Positions 12,445-22,238 of a DNA stretch of 64,000 bases are shown piece after piece. This stretch comes from Taxillus chinensis (Eukaryota; Streptophyta; Magnoliopsida; Santalales; Loranthaceae), in the NCBI GenBank assembly GCA_023512835.1, contig CM042084.1, positions 56,846,793 through 56,910,792 on the forward strand, in the 5' to 3' direction. Numbering within the stretch: the stretch's first letter is position 1; each line of letters starts with the position of its first letter. Both the position numbers and the translations under genes were made by a program. The notes below the pieces were generated by a model. It saw only the letters and a list, made by a program, of their open reading frames with translations, did not search any database and was not told the DNA's origin.

Positions 12445-13593
12445 TGTCACGTCCCGAATTTCCAACCCGAGGAAACCGGTTCGTGACTCCCCCTTTACCC
12501 ACGCGGTGGAGAAGGTTTAGGATACAATATTCTCACATAGGACATCATACACTACACAGCTGATATTCAAAAAGACAAAATCATAAATTTATTAAATTCA
12601 AATCAGGATAAACGTTTACAAATCCACATGCCTTTATTACAATAAAATCCACTTTATAATATCTCCCCACTGGGGTACAAAGCCTCCCAAAAATAATAAT
12701 ACAATTAACATAAATCAAAACCACAAACAGAACTGTTGTCCACCTTGGTGTTCCCACCTAACGCCTGTAGGTCTCTGAGAAAAATAGAACACAATAGGAG
12801 GGGTAAGCAACCACAGCTCAGTAGGGATGAAGTCTCCCCAACCTATCCCATGCACCTAACCACTACATGAGAACGTGTACTAGTGCAGTGTCATGGTAGT
12901 AGTAAATACAAGTAAGCACACCACTCAAATGGGCGCAACCACAGCCCCAGCCACGCTGGCTCCACAGCCTCATAGGCTACCAATTTCACAGCCTTCCAGG
13001 CTAACAATTTAACCGCCTCTCGAGCAAATATTTAATCGCCTCTCGGGCAAATGTTTAACCGCTTCTTAGGCCAATAGTTTAACCACCTCTTAGGCAAATA
13101 GTTCCCACCGCCTCTCAGACTAACAATCATACAACCAAACACATAACATACATTTATGCCACACAGGCATAAAATCAAACACATGGCATGCGCACATTCA
13201 TGGGTTCTCAAACTCAGCCACACAGTCAAATACATAATAGGCATAGCTACACAGGCATATTATCAAACACATAATAGGCATAGCCTCTCAGGCATATTAT
13301 CAAACATATAACATGCACAAATAACCCAACGACCTCAAGCCCGATCCCAACGTCAGAACCACAACAAATATGCCATTGAAGGCCAACATCCATATAGGAG
13401 ATCACACCTATATGGATTTACATATAGATATATAACCAGAACCACAAATCGCCTACCACAAGGCCAAAACCCTGGGATAGGTTCAAGGAACAGAACAGAA
13501 CCCCTACCTCAAGGATCCTTCACGTTCTAGCCTCCACGCCAAACGCCGTCCACTCCCGCGAATCACCACAGCAAGATCAGAAGCTCTCCTTCC

Positions 13594-13674
<81 letters not shown>

Positions 13675-14200
13675 GATGGCTGCGGTGACTGATGGAAAAC
13701 CCTAAACCTAAAACAAGGAGACCTCCACCTCTTTATATAGACACCTCAATATCAAAACGACGTAGTTTTGATGACACACCACAACCTTCCCGCATCCATA
13801 CATGCCAAAATATCCATAATTCAAACATAGTCCTTTGGGAAAAGATTACCAGAACAACAAAACCAAGGTGATGGTGCAAAAATATGGCTGCATGCCATAA
13901 TGCACGACATATCCCCATATGACGTGCAGCTCCAAATGCTGTGAAATTCTACCCCAAGCTTCCTTGCATCATGTAGAAGGCAGGCATACAAAAATCTCCT
14001 TGCACGTGACATCCCCATATCACGTGCATTATCACGTGCACCTCCAAAAGGTTGCCTCTTGGGCTTATCTCTTACCCCAAACTTGCCCATCAACATACAA
14101 GGTGTTTTACCTAAAGTGTGTGGGAAGAAATCTCCCAAAAACTCACTCAAATGGCAAAACTGTGACTAACTCCTCACACCCCAAAACACGGGTCATTATA
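12445..14200 (-). repeat. 3' LTR of G2 (family A, copy iii)
   Basis: The LTR spans 1756 bp, TGTCACGTCCCG to GGTCATTATA. It has 'ttaaccgcctct' units (about 13005-13110), a pure (CT)n tract of 72 bp at 13601-13672, a minus-strand TATA box at 13731-13740, a single ACGT palindrome at 13751-13772 and two hairpins at 13901-13928 and 14001-14028. Confidence 0.93.
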
Positions 14201-14213
14201 TCCTCTACCCCTT
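14201..14213 (-). other. Polypurine tract of G2
   Basis: TCCTCTACCCCTT here reads AAGGGGTAGAGGA on the element's strand, directly upstream of the 3' LTR. This is the plus-strand primer site for reverse transcription. Confidence 0.8.
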
Positions 14214-14469
14214 AAGACTTTTCGTCCTCGAAAAGAAACAACATGCAGGGAATAACAAACATATGTTACCCATTTGTAAAATGGCAAGCCACAATACCCA
14301 AATGGATCACACAACATAATAGGACATCTCAAACACATTGCAATCTCAAAACACATCTCAATATAAATACAAATATCAGTCTACAAATACAAATACAAAT
14401 ACACCAAATCATGAACCACATACAAGAAAAACACATTACTACCCCTTGGCCAACAGCCACCTCCCACCC

Positions 14470-14950
14470 TCAAGATTGTTCGTCCTCGAACAACTCTGGG
14501 TGTTGCTCATGCATCATGGATTCACGTTCCTAGGTCTCCTCCTCAATGCCGCAGTGCTGCCATAGCACACGAATCAAAGGAATAGCACGACCACGCAAAA
14601 GCTTCTCCCGCCGGTCCAGAAAACGGATAGGGGCCTCAACAACTGACATGTCATCCTCAATATCTAATGTCCCCAATCGATCACATGGGTGGGGTCAGGA
14701 TGATATTTCCTCAATTGGGACACGTGGAAGACATTGTACACCCAACCCAACTGCGGTGGCAATGCTAACCGGTAGGCCACGGGCCCCACACGAGCCATAA
14801 CCTCAAAAGGGCTGATAAACCGCGGAGATAGCTTGGAACCACGCCCAAATAGTCGGTGCCCACGACGTGGAGAAACACGAAGGAACACATGATCACCCAC
14901 CGAAAACTCCGAAGGTCACCGCCGCTGATCCACATAAGATTTCTGGCCAC
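14470..14950 (-). pseudogene. G2 pol: integrase C-terminus and chromodomain
   Basis: Minus-strand translation gives SVGDHVFLRVSP, SPRFISPFEV and VYNVFHVSQLRKY, the usual integrase C-terminal region of Tekay/Del chromoviruses. A chromodomain-like tail follows (HVIDWGHLDIED, then IRFLDRREKLLRG), and the frame ends FEDEQS at 14470. A stop lies inside the tail (EEET then stop). The domain binds modified histones in related elements and steers integration. Confidence 0.8.
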
Positions 14951-15002
14951 TCTAAGCTGATAACAAGCGCTGACGAATCAACTTAACCTTCTCAGTAGCC
15001 TC

Positions 15003-15878
15003 TTAAACCAACTGTGGTCCCAAAAGAGCTGCCTCGCCTACGTCAGTCCAACACAAAGGTGATCGGCACGGTCTGCCATACAATGCCTCGAAAGGAGCCA
15101 TCCCAATGGATGCTTGATAACTGTTGTTGTAGGCAAACTCCACCAAAGGAAGGTGACTTGCCCATGAACCCCCAAAATCTAGCACACAGGCCCGCAATAT
15201 GTCCTCCAATGTCTGGTTCGTCCTCTCTGTTTGACCGTCAGTCTCCGGGTGAAAGGCTGTACTCAAGTTAAGCTTTGTCCCCATAACCTCCTGTAAGCTT
15301 GCCCATAAACGGGAAGTGAATCGCGAATCTCTGTCAGACACAATCGACGATGGTACTCCATGCAGTCTCACAACCTCGTTCACATATAGCTGGCTCAATG
15401 CCCCAATGGAGTCCCGCTCTCGAACAGCAAGAAAATGGGCCAACTTCGTTAGCCGATCCATAATCACTCATATCATGTTTTTCCTCCTAGTGGTGGGTGG
15501 AAGACCTGTCACAAAGTCCATCGCTATGTGGTCCCACTTCCACTCCGCGATCGGCAATGGTTGCAACATACCTGCTGGCCGCTGGTGCTCAGCCTTCACC
15601 TGCTGACACGTGAGGCACCTCAAAACAAAAGCAGCTACATCACATTTCATCCCAGGCCACCAAAAATGTCCCCGAAGTGCATGGTACAACTTCGTACCCC
15701 CAGGATGCATAGCAACTCTAGACTGATGAAATTCCCTCATCACCTCATCTCTGAGAGAAGAAGCCACTACTAGCCGCCCCTGAAAAGACAACTCATGCTC
15801 AGGACCCTCTGTCCAATCCTTGGATAGCTCACTAGCCTCAATACGGGCACGAAGAACCTCACACTCAATATCCCCCAA
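15003..15878 (-). pseudogene. G2 pol: integrase zinc-binding and catalytic core
   Basis: The order is HHCC zinc-binding module (HQSRVAMHPGGTKLYH with CLTC), then the catalytic core with D in WDHIAMDFVTG, D in SDRDSRF and E in ETDGQTE, so all three acidic residues of the DDE triad are present. The sequence is broken once between NMI and VIMDRLTK, where TGA stands in the position usually occupied by Trp. Apart from that stop it is well preserved, which argues for a fairly recent origin. Confidence 0.9.
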
Positions 15879-16024
15879 TTGTCCCTCCCGGACTCACTAG
15901 CATAGCTCAGGCACAACAACAATAGGACTCGGGACTATCCCACCATCACGAGTAATAGGCTACATCTGCAATATCGCGAACTGCTCCATCAGCTTCCATT
16001 CTCTTACGGCCACCTCAACCTTCC

Positions 16025-16763
16025 TGGTAAGAACCCAAGGGTTTTGAACCCACGAACCCACTACCAATTTGAAGATATGCTCACCCCAAGAAGGCTAAAC
16101 CAAGATCTATGATCCACTTGAACCCTTGAACACAAAAAGAAATCAAGGACCCGAAGTGTTGGATGACGCCACAAGGATAATCAAGCCTTGATAAGTCTTG
16201 TGGTTCTAGGAAGATTCCTAAGAGGATCCACTCTCTCACAAAGTGCAAAGATGCTACTTTATTTCCAAAGATAATTCTTGAGTGCTACAAATGAAGTGTC
16301 TCAAGGTATTTATAGGAATCATAATGTCCAATACCATGTACTAGTATCCTAAAACCATGTGCTATACTATTGTAACTCCCTAATTAGCATAAATGCCACA
16401 TTTGACCACTTATTTTCGTAAAATAAAATCCCATGAAATAAGAAAAACACTTAGAGCCAAAAAGGTATATTTTTAGGCCCAAATGAGACCTCCCATGTGT
16501 AGTCCTTGGTCCAAACTCTTCAATTGCTGGACTCTAGGCCCAAAACATGCTCAATATCTCCATTTGCAGCCCTTATGTAGTTAGTGACATTTTCAACATG
16601 TTTGTCCTCCATTGATCCAATTGCTAATTGCTTTGTCCAAGACTCTTGCACTAGCACTTGTAATGCTTCCTTAATTTGTTTGGTTTTTGCCCTTGTGACC
16701 GGTCCACTTGGAATTTGGAGAGGATCATTAGAATTGGAGGACACACCTTCGTGATTTGTATCA
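16025..16763 (-). mobile_element. 739 bp solo LTR inside G2 pol, TSD CTTCC
   Basis: On the plus strand the insert runs from TGGTAAGAACCC to GATTTGTATCA. CTTCC occurs on both sides (16020-16024 and 16764-16768). On its sense (minus) strand it starts TGATACAAATCACG and ends CTTACCA. A TATA box CCTATAAATACC lies at 16315-16326 (minus). Near its 5' end is a 74-codon open frame (16520-16744) whose SGPVTRAKTKQIKEAL resembles the C-terminal tail of some gypsy polyproteins, suggesting that in the parent element the pol frame ran into the LTR. Confidence 0.88.
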
Positions 16764-16768
16764 CTTCC

Positions 16769-17584
16769 CCTTCCTGCTCAATGCATCAGCCATAACATTG
16801 CCCTTGCCCAGGCTATAGGATAGAGTAAAGTCAAAGGTCTGCAAATACTCCACCCATTTCCTCTGCCTCAAATTCAAGTCCTTTTGAGTAAAGATGTATT
16901 GAAGGCTCTTGTGATCTGAGAACACCACAAACTTCTCCCCCAAAAGGTAATGTTGCCATCTCTTCAAGGCAAAGATGACAGCCGCCAACTCAAGATCATG
17001 AGTAGGGTAATTCTGCTCATGAGGTTTCAGCTGCCTCGACCCATAAGCTACCACACTGTGCTCCTGCATAAGCACACACCCCGAACCAATCCTGTACGCA
17101 TCACAATACACCTCATATGGGATACCCTCCCTAGGTAACCTCAACATAGTTGTGGTGGTCAAACGGGTTTTGAGAGCCTCAAACGCTTGCTGACACTTGT
17201 CAGTCCACTCAAACTTCACTCCCTTCCGGGTCAACGCCGTCATAGGAGTTGCTAAACAGGAGAATCCCTTTACAAAACGATGATAGTATCCCGCCAAACC
17301 AAGGAAACTACAAATCTCGAAAACATTGGTTGACCTCTCCCACGATGCCATAGCCTCAATCTTGGCTGGGTCTACTCTAACTCCCTCAGCTAACATTATA
17401 TGGCCAAGAAAGTGAACCTCCTGCATCCAAAACTCACATTTGCTAAACTTAGCAAACAACTGCTGGTCCCTCAAGGTTTGCAGCACTATCGCCAAATGCT
17501 CCACATGCTCCCTCTACGTCTTGGAATACACCAAGATATCGTCTATAAACACCACCACAAAGGAATCCAAATATGGAGCAAAGA
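16769..17584 (-). pseudogene. G2 pol: end of reverse transcriptase and RNase H
   Basis: From VFIDDILVYSK (the catalytic YxDD-type motif, here FIDD, near 17530) the frame continues through [14 protein letters not shown] and [12 protein letters not shown]. It then enters RNase H with [22 protein letters not shown] and [11 protein letters not shown], ending DALSRKGK at the solo LTR insertion. Stops lie between LMN and VF and after YSKT. RNase H keeps its Asp-Glu-Asp residues. Confidence 0.9.
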
Positions 17585-17585
17585 C

Positions 17586-18194
17586 CTAGTTCATCAAATG
17601 CATGAACACTGCTGGTGCATTAGTGAGCCCGAAAGGCATCACTACCCACTTATAGTGCCCATACCTGCACTGAAAAGCCGTCTTAGGGATGTCCTCCTCC
17701 CTAACCCTTAACTGGTGATACCCCGATCGCAGATCTATCTTGGAAAACCACTGGGCCCCATTCAATTGGTCGAATAGGTCATCTATCCGAGGCAACAGAT
17801 ACTTGTTCTTCACAGTCACCGAATTTAACTTCCTGTAGTCAATGCAGAGGCGAAGCGTGCCATCTGCCTTCTTTGCGAAGAGCACCGGAGCACCCCAAGG
17901 TGAGGTACTCGGTCTAATATACCCCTGGTCTACCAACTCCTCTATTTGCCTTTGAAGCTCCCTCAACTCGGCTGGCCCCATATGATATGCTACTTGGGAG
18001 ATTGGGCCAGTCCCCGGTACCAATTCAATGGTGAACTCCACACTTCTCTTAGGAGGTAAACTCCTCAACAAGTCAAGGAAGACATCCTGAAAGTGGTTAA
18101 CAACTGTTGGCCACACTCTCTTTTCTACTTTCCCCTCTTCAGCAAAGGTCAGGGATGCCAACCTGTGGGTAATGACACCCCACTGGTCCAGCAC
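17586..18194 (-). pseudogene. G2 pol: reverse transcriptase, N-terminal part
   Basis: The frame carries the standard gypsy RT blocks in order: [79 protein letters not shown] and [12 protein letters not shown]. The first catalytic Asp (FSKIDL) is present. The sequence is terminated by a stop right after MHLMN, just before the FIDD motif in the neighbouring entry. Confidence 0.92.
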
Positions 18195-18203
18195 TGGCCC
18201 TAC

Positions 18204-18760
18204 TCAACTCGCGTCACAATCCCACTCCCCCTGCAGGGTGCAAGAAGTCCCTGCAGGTGTCACGAAGGATACACGCCGCCGATAACAATCTATCTTGGCA
18301 TGGAAAGCCATAAGCCAATCTACACCCAAGATCAGGTCAAATGTACGCAAGGGCATCACGTACAAATCGAAACTAAGCTCCACATCCCCTATAGTTAACA
18401 CATAGTCACAACATATGCGCCGCACGTCAATCATACCCCCCACCGAAGACTCCACTGCTAGGGGCCTCTCTGCCTCAACACATGCTAATCCCAATCCCAC
18501 AATTAGAAGTTCAGCGACAAACCCTGCACAAATGGCCCTCCCGTCCACAAAAAGTGCAGAAACAAGCATACGAGAGATTAAAAGGGTACCTCTAACCACC
18601 GAAGGTCCTGCTCCACCCTCCGCCGGTGGAGGTGGTTGCTCAGCCTCCTCCTGGTATATTGCATCTAGCGCAAACACCCTCCCTTGGTCCATGCCACTGG
18701 TCGGCTCACTCACTGGACGCTTCCCGCCATGGCTGCCTCCCGCTTCGATCCGAGGTCGGG
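18204..18760 (-). pseudogene. G2 pol: retropepsin with destroyed active site
   Basis: The frame ends in the typical FDLILGVDWLMAFHAKIDCY protease C-terminus and starts with a VRGTLLISRMLVSALF strand. The D-S/T-G active-site triplet expected right after ALF is missing. In its place stands VDGRAICAGF, encoded by a 27 nt stretch (18521-18547) that is nearly identical to one in the upstream zinc-finger region (18886-18912). The protease therefore cannot work, whatever the state of the other domains. Confidence 0.8.
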
Positions 18761-18764
18761 TCTA

Positions 18765-19991
18765 GCTAGATCCTGCCTGACTAGCCTGCCACTGACGCGC
18801 TGGCCTCTCCGCTGGTGCACGAAAACTAGCATCACTCCTCATGCTGGATGCCAAGCCTCCTGCTCCCCAGTTGCCACTCTTGCAAACCCTACGCAAATGG
18901 CCCTCCCGTCCATAGTTGTTGCACCGCCAGTCTCTCTTGGGACACTCCCTTTTGATGTGGCCTTGCTCCCCATAACAAAGACAACCGCTGGCAAGACCTC
19001 CTGCTGAACCTCCCTATCTACTGCCGCCAAAGGTGAACCTCCCTAGGTTCACAGATGGTTAACCTCAGCTGCAGAAGGAACTACTATCTCTCTCCTCAGT
19101 CTTGGGCCTCTTGGATCCTGAATCCCGATCTGACCCACCCTACAACGGGCGACCCTGATGGGCCTGCCTCCCATCATCCAACTCTCTCTCAGCTATACGA
19201 GCCGTCTCAACAACCTCAGCATAAGTCCTCAAACGTAGTATCGCGACCCTCTACCTAAGGGCTGGCCTAAGGACAAGAGTGAACTTGTGGGCCTTTAGGT
19301 CCTCTTTGGCCACAGTCTCGAGAGCAAATCTACTCAAGCTCCGGAACTCGCGTTCATACTCGGGCACTGTCCTCGATCCCTGCCTCAAGCTGCTGAATTC
19401 CTCCCTCTTTTGCCACCTCAGCGACTCAGGGAAGAACTCGTCATGGAAAAGCTGTAAGAACTCATCCCACGACATATATTGCACAGCACGGCTTCCCGCC
19501 ACACTCAGCCACCACTCCAAGGCATTCCTCTCCAACTGCCAGATGGCCAACCTCACCTTATCCTCCTCCCGGGGTAGGAGAAAGGAGAAAACGTGCTCGA
19601 TCTGCCTCAACCAATGCTCCACTATCACTAGATCCCCCTCTCCTTTGAACCTCGGAGGTTGTTCCTTTCGAAACCTCGCCACAGCATCATCTTCTGCACG
19701 ATGCATCGGTATGCCACCCAGCGAACTCTCATGCTCACGAGGTAACTCCCTTACTGGCGGTGGTGGTGGTGGTGGCACCACCTACTGTGCTGCCATCTCA
19801 CGGCACACTTCCTCCCGAACCTCTTGCCGGATACCCTCCTTCAGGTCTCAGACTTCCAGTCTGATGCTCTCTCGCAGCTGTGCCAACAACAGCGCATGTC
19901 CTCTAGCGGGCTGCCCCGCACCAGGACCCTCGTGGGCAGATGACTCATCAGCCACTGCCCCGGACGCATGTGTCACTTTCATCGGTGGCAT
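18765..19991 (-). pseudogene. G2 gag: capsid and zinc knuckle
   Basis: A likely start is the ATG at 19991 (MPPMKVTH). The capsid part follows a proline run and reads RFKGEGDLVIVEHWLRQIEHVF, WQLERNALEWWLSVAG and FFPESLRWQKREEFSSLRQG, typical of chromovirus gag. Downstream, after stops, CLCYGEQGHIKREC (about 18940-18985) is a CCHC zinc knuckle, with a second degraded one (CNNYGREGHLRRVC). Gag packages the RNA and forms the particle. At least four stops break the frame. Confidence 0.85.
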
Positions 19992-20442
19992 TCTTACTAT
20001 AAGAAGTAAGGAACACAAACGTCAAAACGAATTCGAATCTATCGCGTGTCACTACCTCTACCCCACTTATCAATTCCACTATCATATGGCATTACACACA
20101 TACATTACATCAATCCACATTGCACACAGCTTAATTCACATTTCACACAACTCAATTAAACAAGGAGTTCTCATGCTCAAGGTATTCCAAGAAAATTCAG
20201 AGTTGCACATTTCACACTTTATCACGCTATTCAAGTTTTTTTTTTCAGTTTAGAAAACACAAACAACAAATGCAACTAGTGCCCTAAGGCCAATGAATGC
20301 AAATCCTACCTCAGGTCTGGACTACCCCAAGTACACCTTAGAGGCTCCAAGAGGACTGTGTTGACCAGGCACGTTCCTCCAGGTTCTTCCAAAGGACTCA
20401 AGATAACTAGGTCTGCCCACTACCCTAGGCCAACTAGACCAT

Positions 20443-20454
20443 GCTCTGATACCA
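20443..20454 (-). other. Primer binding site of G2 (initiator tRNA-Met)
   Basis: GCTCTGATACCA here is TGGTATCAGAGC on the element's strand, a perfect match to the 3' end of plant initiator tRNA-Met, three bases inside the 5' LTR. Confidence 0.95.
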
Positions 20455-21623
20455 TAATGTCACACCCCGAATTTCCAACCCGAGGAAACCAGTTCGTGAC
20501 TCCCCCTTTACCCACGCGGTGGAGAAGGGGGTAGGATACAATATTCCCACACAGGACATCATAAACTACATAGCTGATATTCAGAAAGACAAAATCATAA
20601 ATTTATTAAATTCAAATCAGGATAAACATTTACAAATCCACATGCCTTTATTACGATAAAATCCACTTTACAATATCTCCCTACTGGGGTACAAAGCCTC
20701 CCAAAAATAATAATACAATTTAACATAAATCAAAGCCACAAGCAGAACTGTTGTCCACCTTGGTGTTCCCACCTAACGCCTGTAGGTCCCTGAGAAAAAC
20801 AAAATACAATAGGAGGGGTGAGCAACCACAGCTCAGTAGGGATCAAGTCTCCCCAACCTATCCCATGCACCTAACCACTACATGAGAACATGTACTAGTG
20901 TAGTGTCATGGTAGTAGTAAATACAAGTAAGCACACCACTCAAATGGGCGCAACCACAGCCCCCGCCACGCTGGCTCCACAGCCTCACAGGCTACCAATT
21001 TCACAGCCTTCCAGGCTAACAATTTAACCGCCTCTCGGGCAAATATTTAACTGCCTCTTGGGCAAATGTTTAACCGCTTCTCAGGCCAATAGTTTAACCG
21101 CTTCTAAGGTAAATAGTTCCCACAGCCTCTCAGGCTAACAATCATACAACAAAACACATAACATACATTTATGCCACACAAGCATAAAATCAAATACATG
21201 GCATGCACACATTCACGGGTTCTCAAACTCAGAAACACGGGCATAAAATCAAATACATAATAGGCATAGCTACATAGGCATATTATCAAACACATAATAG
21301 GCATAGCCTCTCAGGCATATTATCAAACATATAACATGCACAGACAACCCAACAACCTCAAGCCCGATCCCAACGTCAGAACCACAACAAATATGCCATT
21401 GAAGGCCAACATCCATATAGGAGATCACACCTATATGGATTTACATATAGATATATAACCAGAACCACAAATCGCTTACTACAAGGCCAAAACCCTGGGA
21501 TAGGTTCAAGGAACAGAACAGAACCCCTACCTCAAGGATCCTTCACGTTCTAGCCTCCACGCCAAACGCCGTCCACTCCCGCGAATCACCACAGCAAGAT
21601 CAGAAGCTCTCCTTCCCTTTCTT

Positions 21624-21670
<47 letters not shown>

Positions 21671-21726
21671 GACGGCTGCGATGACTGATGGAAAACCCTA
21701 GACCTAAAACAAGGAGACCTCCACCT

Positions 21727-21736
21727 CTTTATATAG
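21727..21736 (-). promoter_or_regulatory. TATA box of the G2 promoter
   Basis: CTTTATATAG reads CTATATAAAG on the element's strand. The equivalent box lies at the same place in the other family A LTRs (5156-5165, 9108-9117, 13731-13740, 32437-32445 on plus, 44844-44850 on plus), always followed downstream by the CT/GA tract and preceded by ACGT palindromes. Confidence 0.75.
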
Positions 21737-21746
21737 ACACCTCAAT

Positions 21747-21805
21747 ATCAAAACAACGTAGTTTTGATTAAGTGAACCCCATCATCAAAACGACGTAGTT
21801 TTGAT
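21747..21805 (-). promoter_or_regulatory. Twin ACGT palindromes upstream of the TATA box
   Basis: Two copies of AAAACGACGTAGTTTT (the first has AACGT for GACGT) flanked by ATC...GAT lie within 70 bp of the TATA box. The centre ACGT is the core recognised by plant bZIP factors. The same pair, or a single copy, occurs in all six family A LTRs. Confidence 0.6.
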
Positions 21806-21933
21806 GACACACCACAACTTTCCCGCATCCATACATGCCAAAATATCCATAATTCAAACATAGTCCTTTGGGAAAAGATTACCAGAACAACAAAACCAAG
21901 GTGATGGTGCAAAAATATGGCTGCATGCCATAA

Positions 21934-22061
21934 TGCACGTCATATCCCCATATGACGTGCAGCTCCAAATGCTGTGAAATTCTATCCCAAGCTTCCTTGC
22001 ATCATGTAGAAGGCAGGCATACAAAAATCTCCTTGCATGTGACATCCCCATATCACGTGCA
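21934..22061 (-). promoter_or_regulatory. Two hairpin units, 100 bp apart, in LTR U3
   Basis: TGCACGTCATAT, CCCC and ATATGACGTGCA form a perfect 12 bp stem at 21934-21961. Exactly 100 bp on, at 22034-22061, a second stem has a different inner arm (GTGACAT/ATATCAC). Each holds G-box-like CACGTG or GACGTG cores. The function is inferred, not shown. Confidence 0.6.
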
Positions 22062-22238
22062 TTGTCACGTGCACCTCGAAAAGGTTGCCTCTTGGGCTTA
22101 TCTCTTACCCCAAACTTGCCCATCAACATACAAAGTGTTTTACCTAAAGTGTGTGGGAAGAAATCTCCCAAAAACTCACTCAAATGGCAAAACTGTGACT
22201 AACTCCTCACAACCCAAAACACAGGTCATTACAGTCCG

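Larger units (their letters stand above)
12445..22233 (-). mobile_element. Tekay/Del-like chromovirus G2, complete, TSD GTCCG
   Basis: This is a 9789 bp element with both LTRs, PBS, PPT and a gag-pol region. GTCCG flanks it at 12440-12444 and 22234-22238. It is inserted in the RNase H region of G1 pol. G2 is itself interrupted by a 739 bp solo LTR. Its gag-pol has many stops, so it is not autonomous now. The LTRs are family A. Confidence 0.95.
20458..22233 (-). repeat. 5' LTR of G2 (family A, copy iv)
   Basis: The LTR spans 1776 bp, TGTCACACCCCG to GGTCATTACA, and is highly similar to 12445-14200. It has 'ttaaccgcctct' units (about 21023-21110), a pure (CT)n tract of 40 bp (21629-21668), a minus-strand TATA box at 21727-21736, ACGT palindromes at 21747-21768 and 21784-21805, and hairpins at 21934-21961 and 22034-22061. 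Confidence 0.93.

Noticed and set aside
19279..20253. A 324-codon plus-strand reading frame.
   Set aside because: It lies antisense to the G2 gag pseudogene and leader. Its serine-rich composition is the usual shadow of a gypsy gag.
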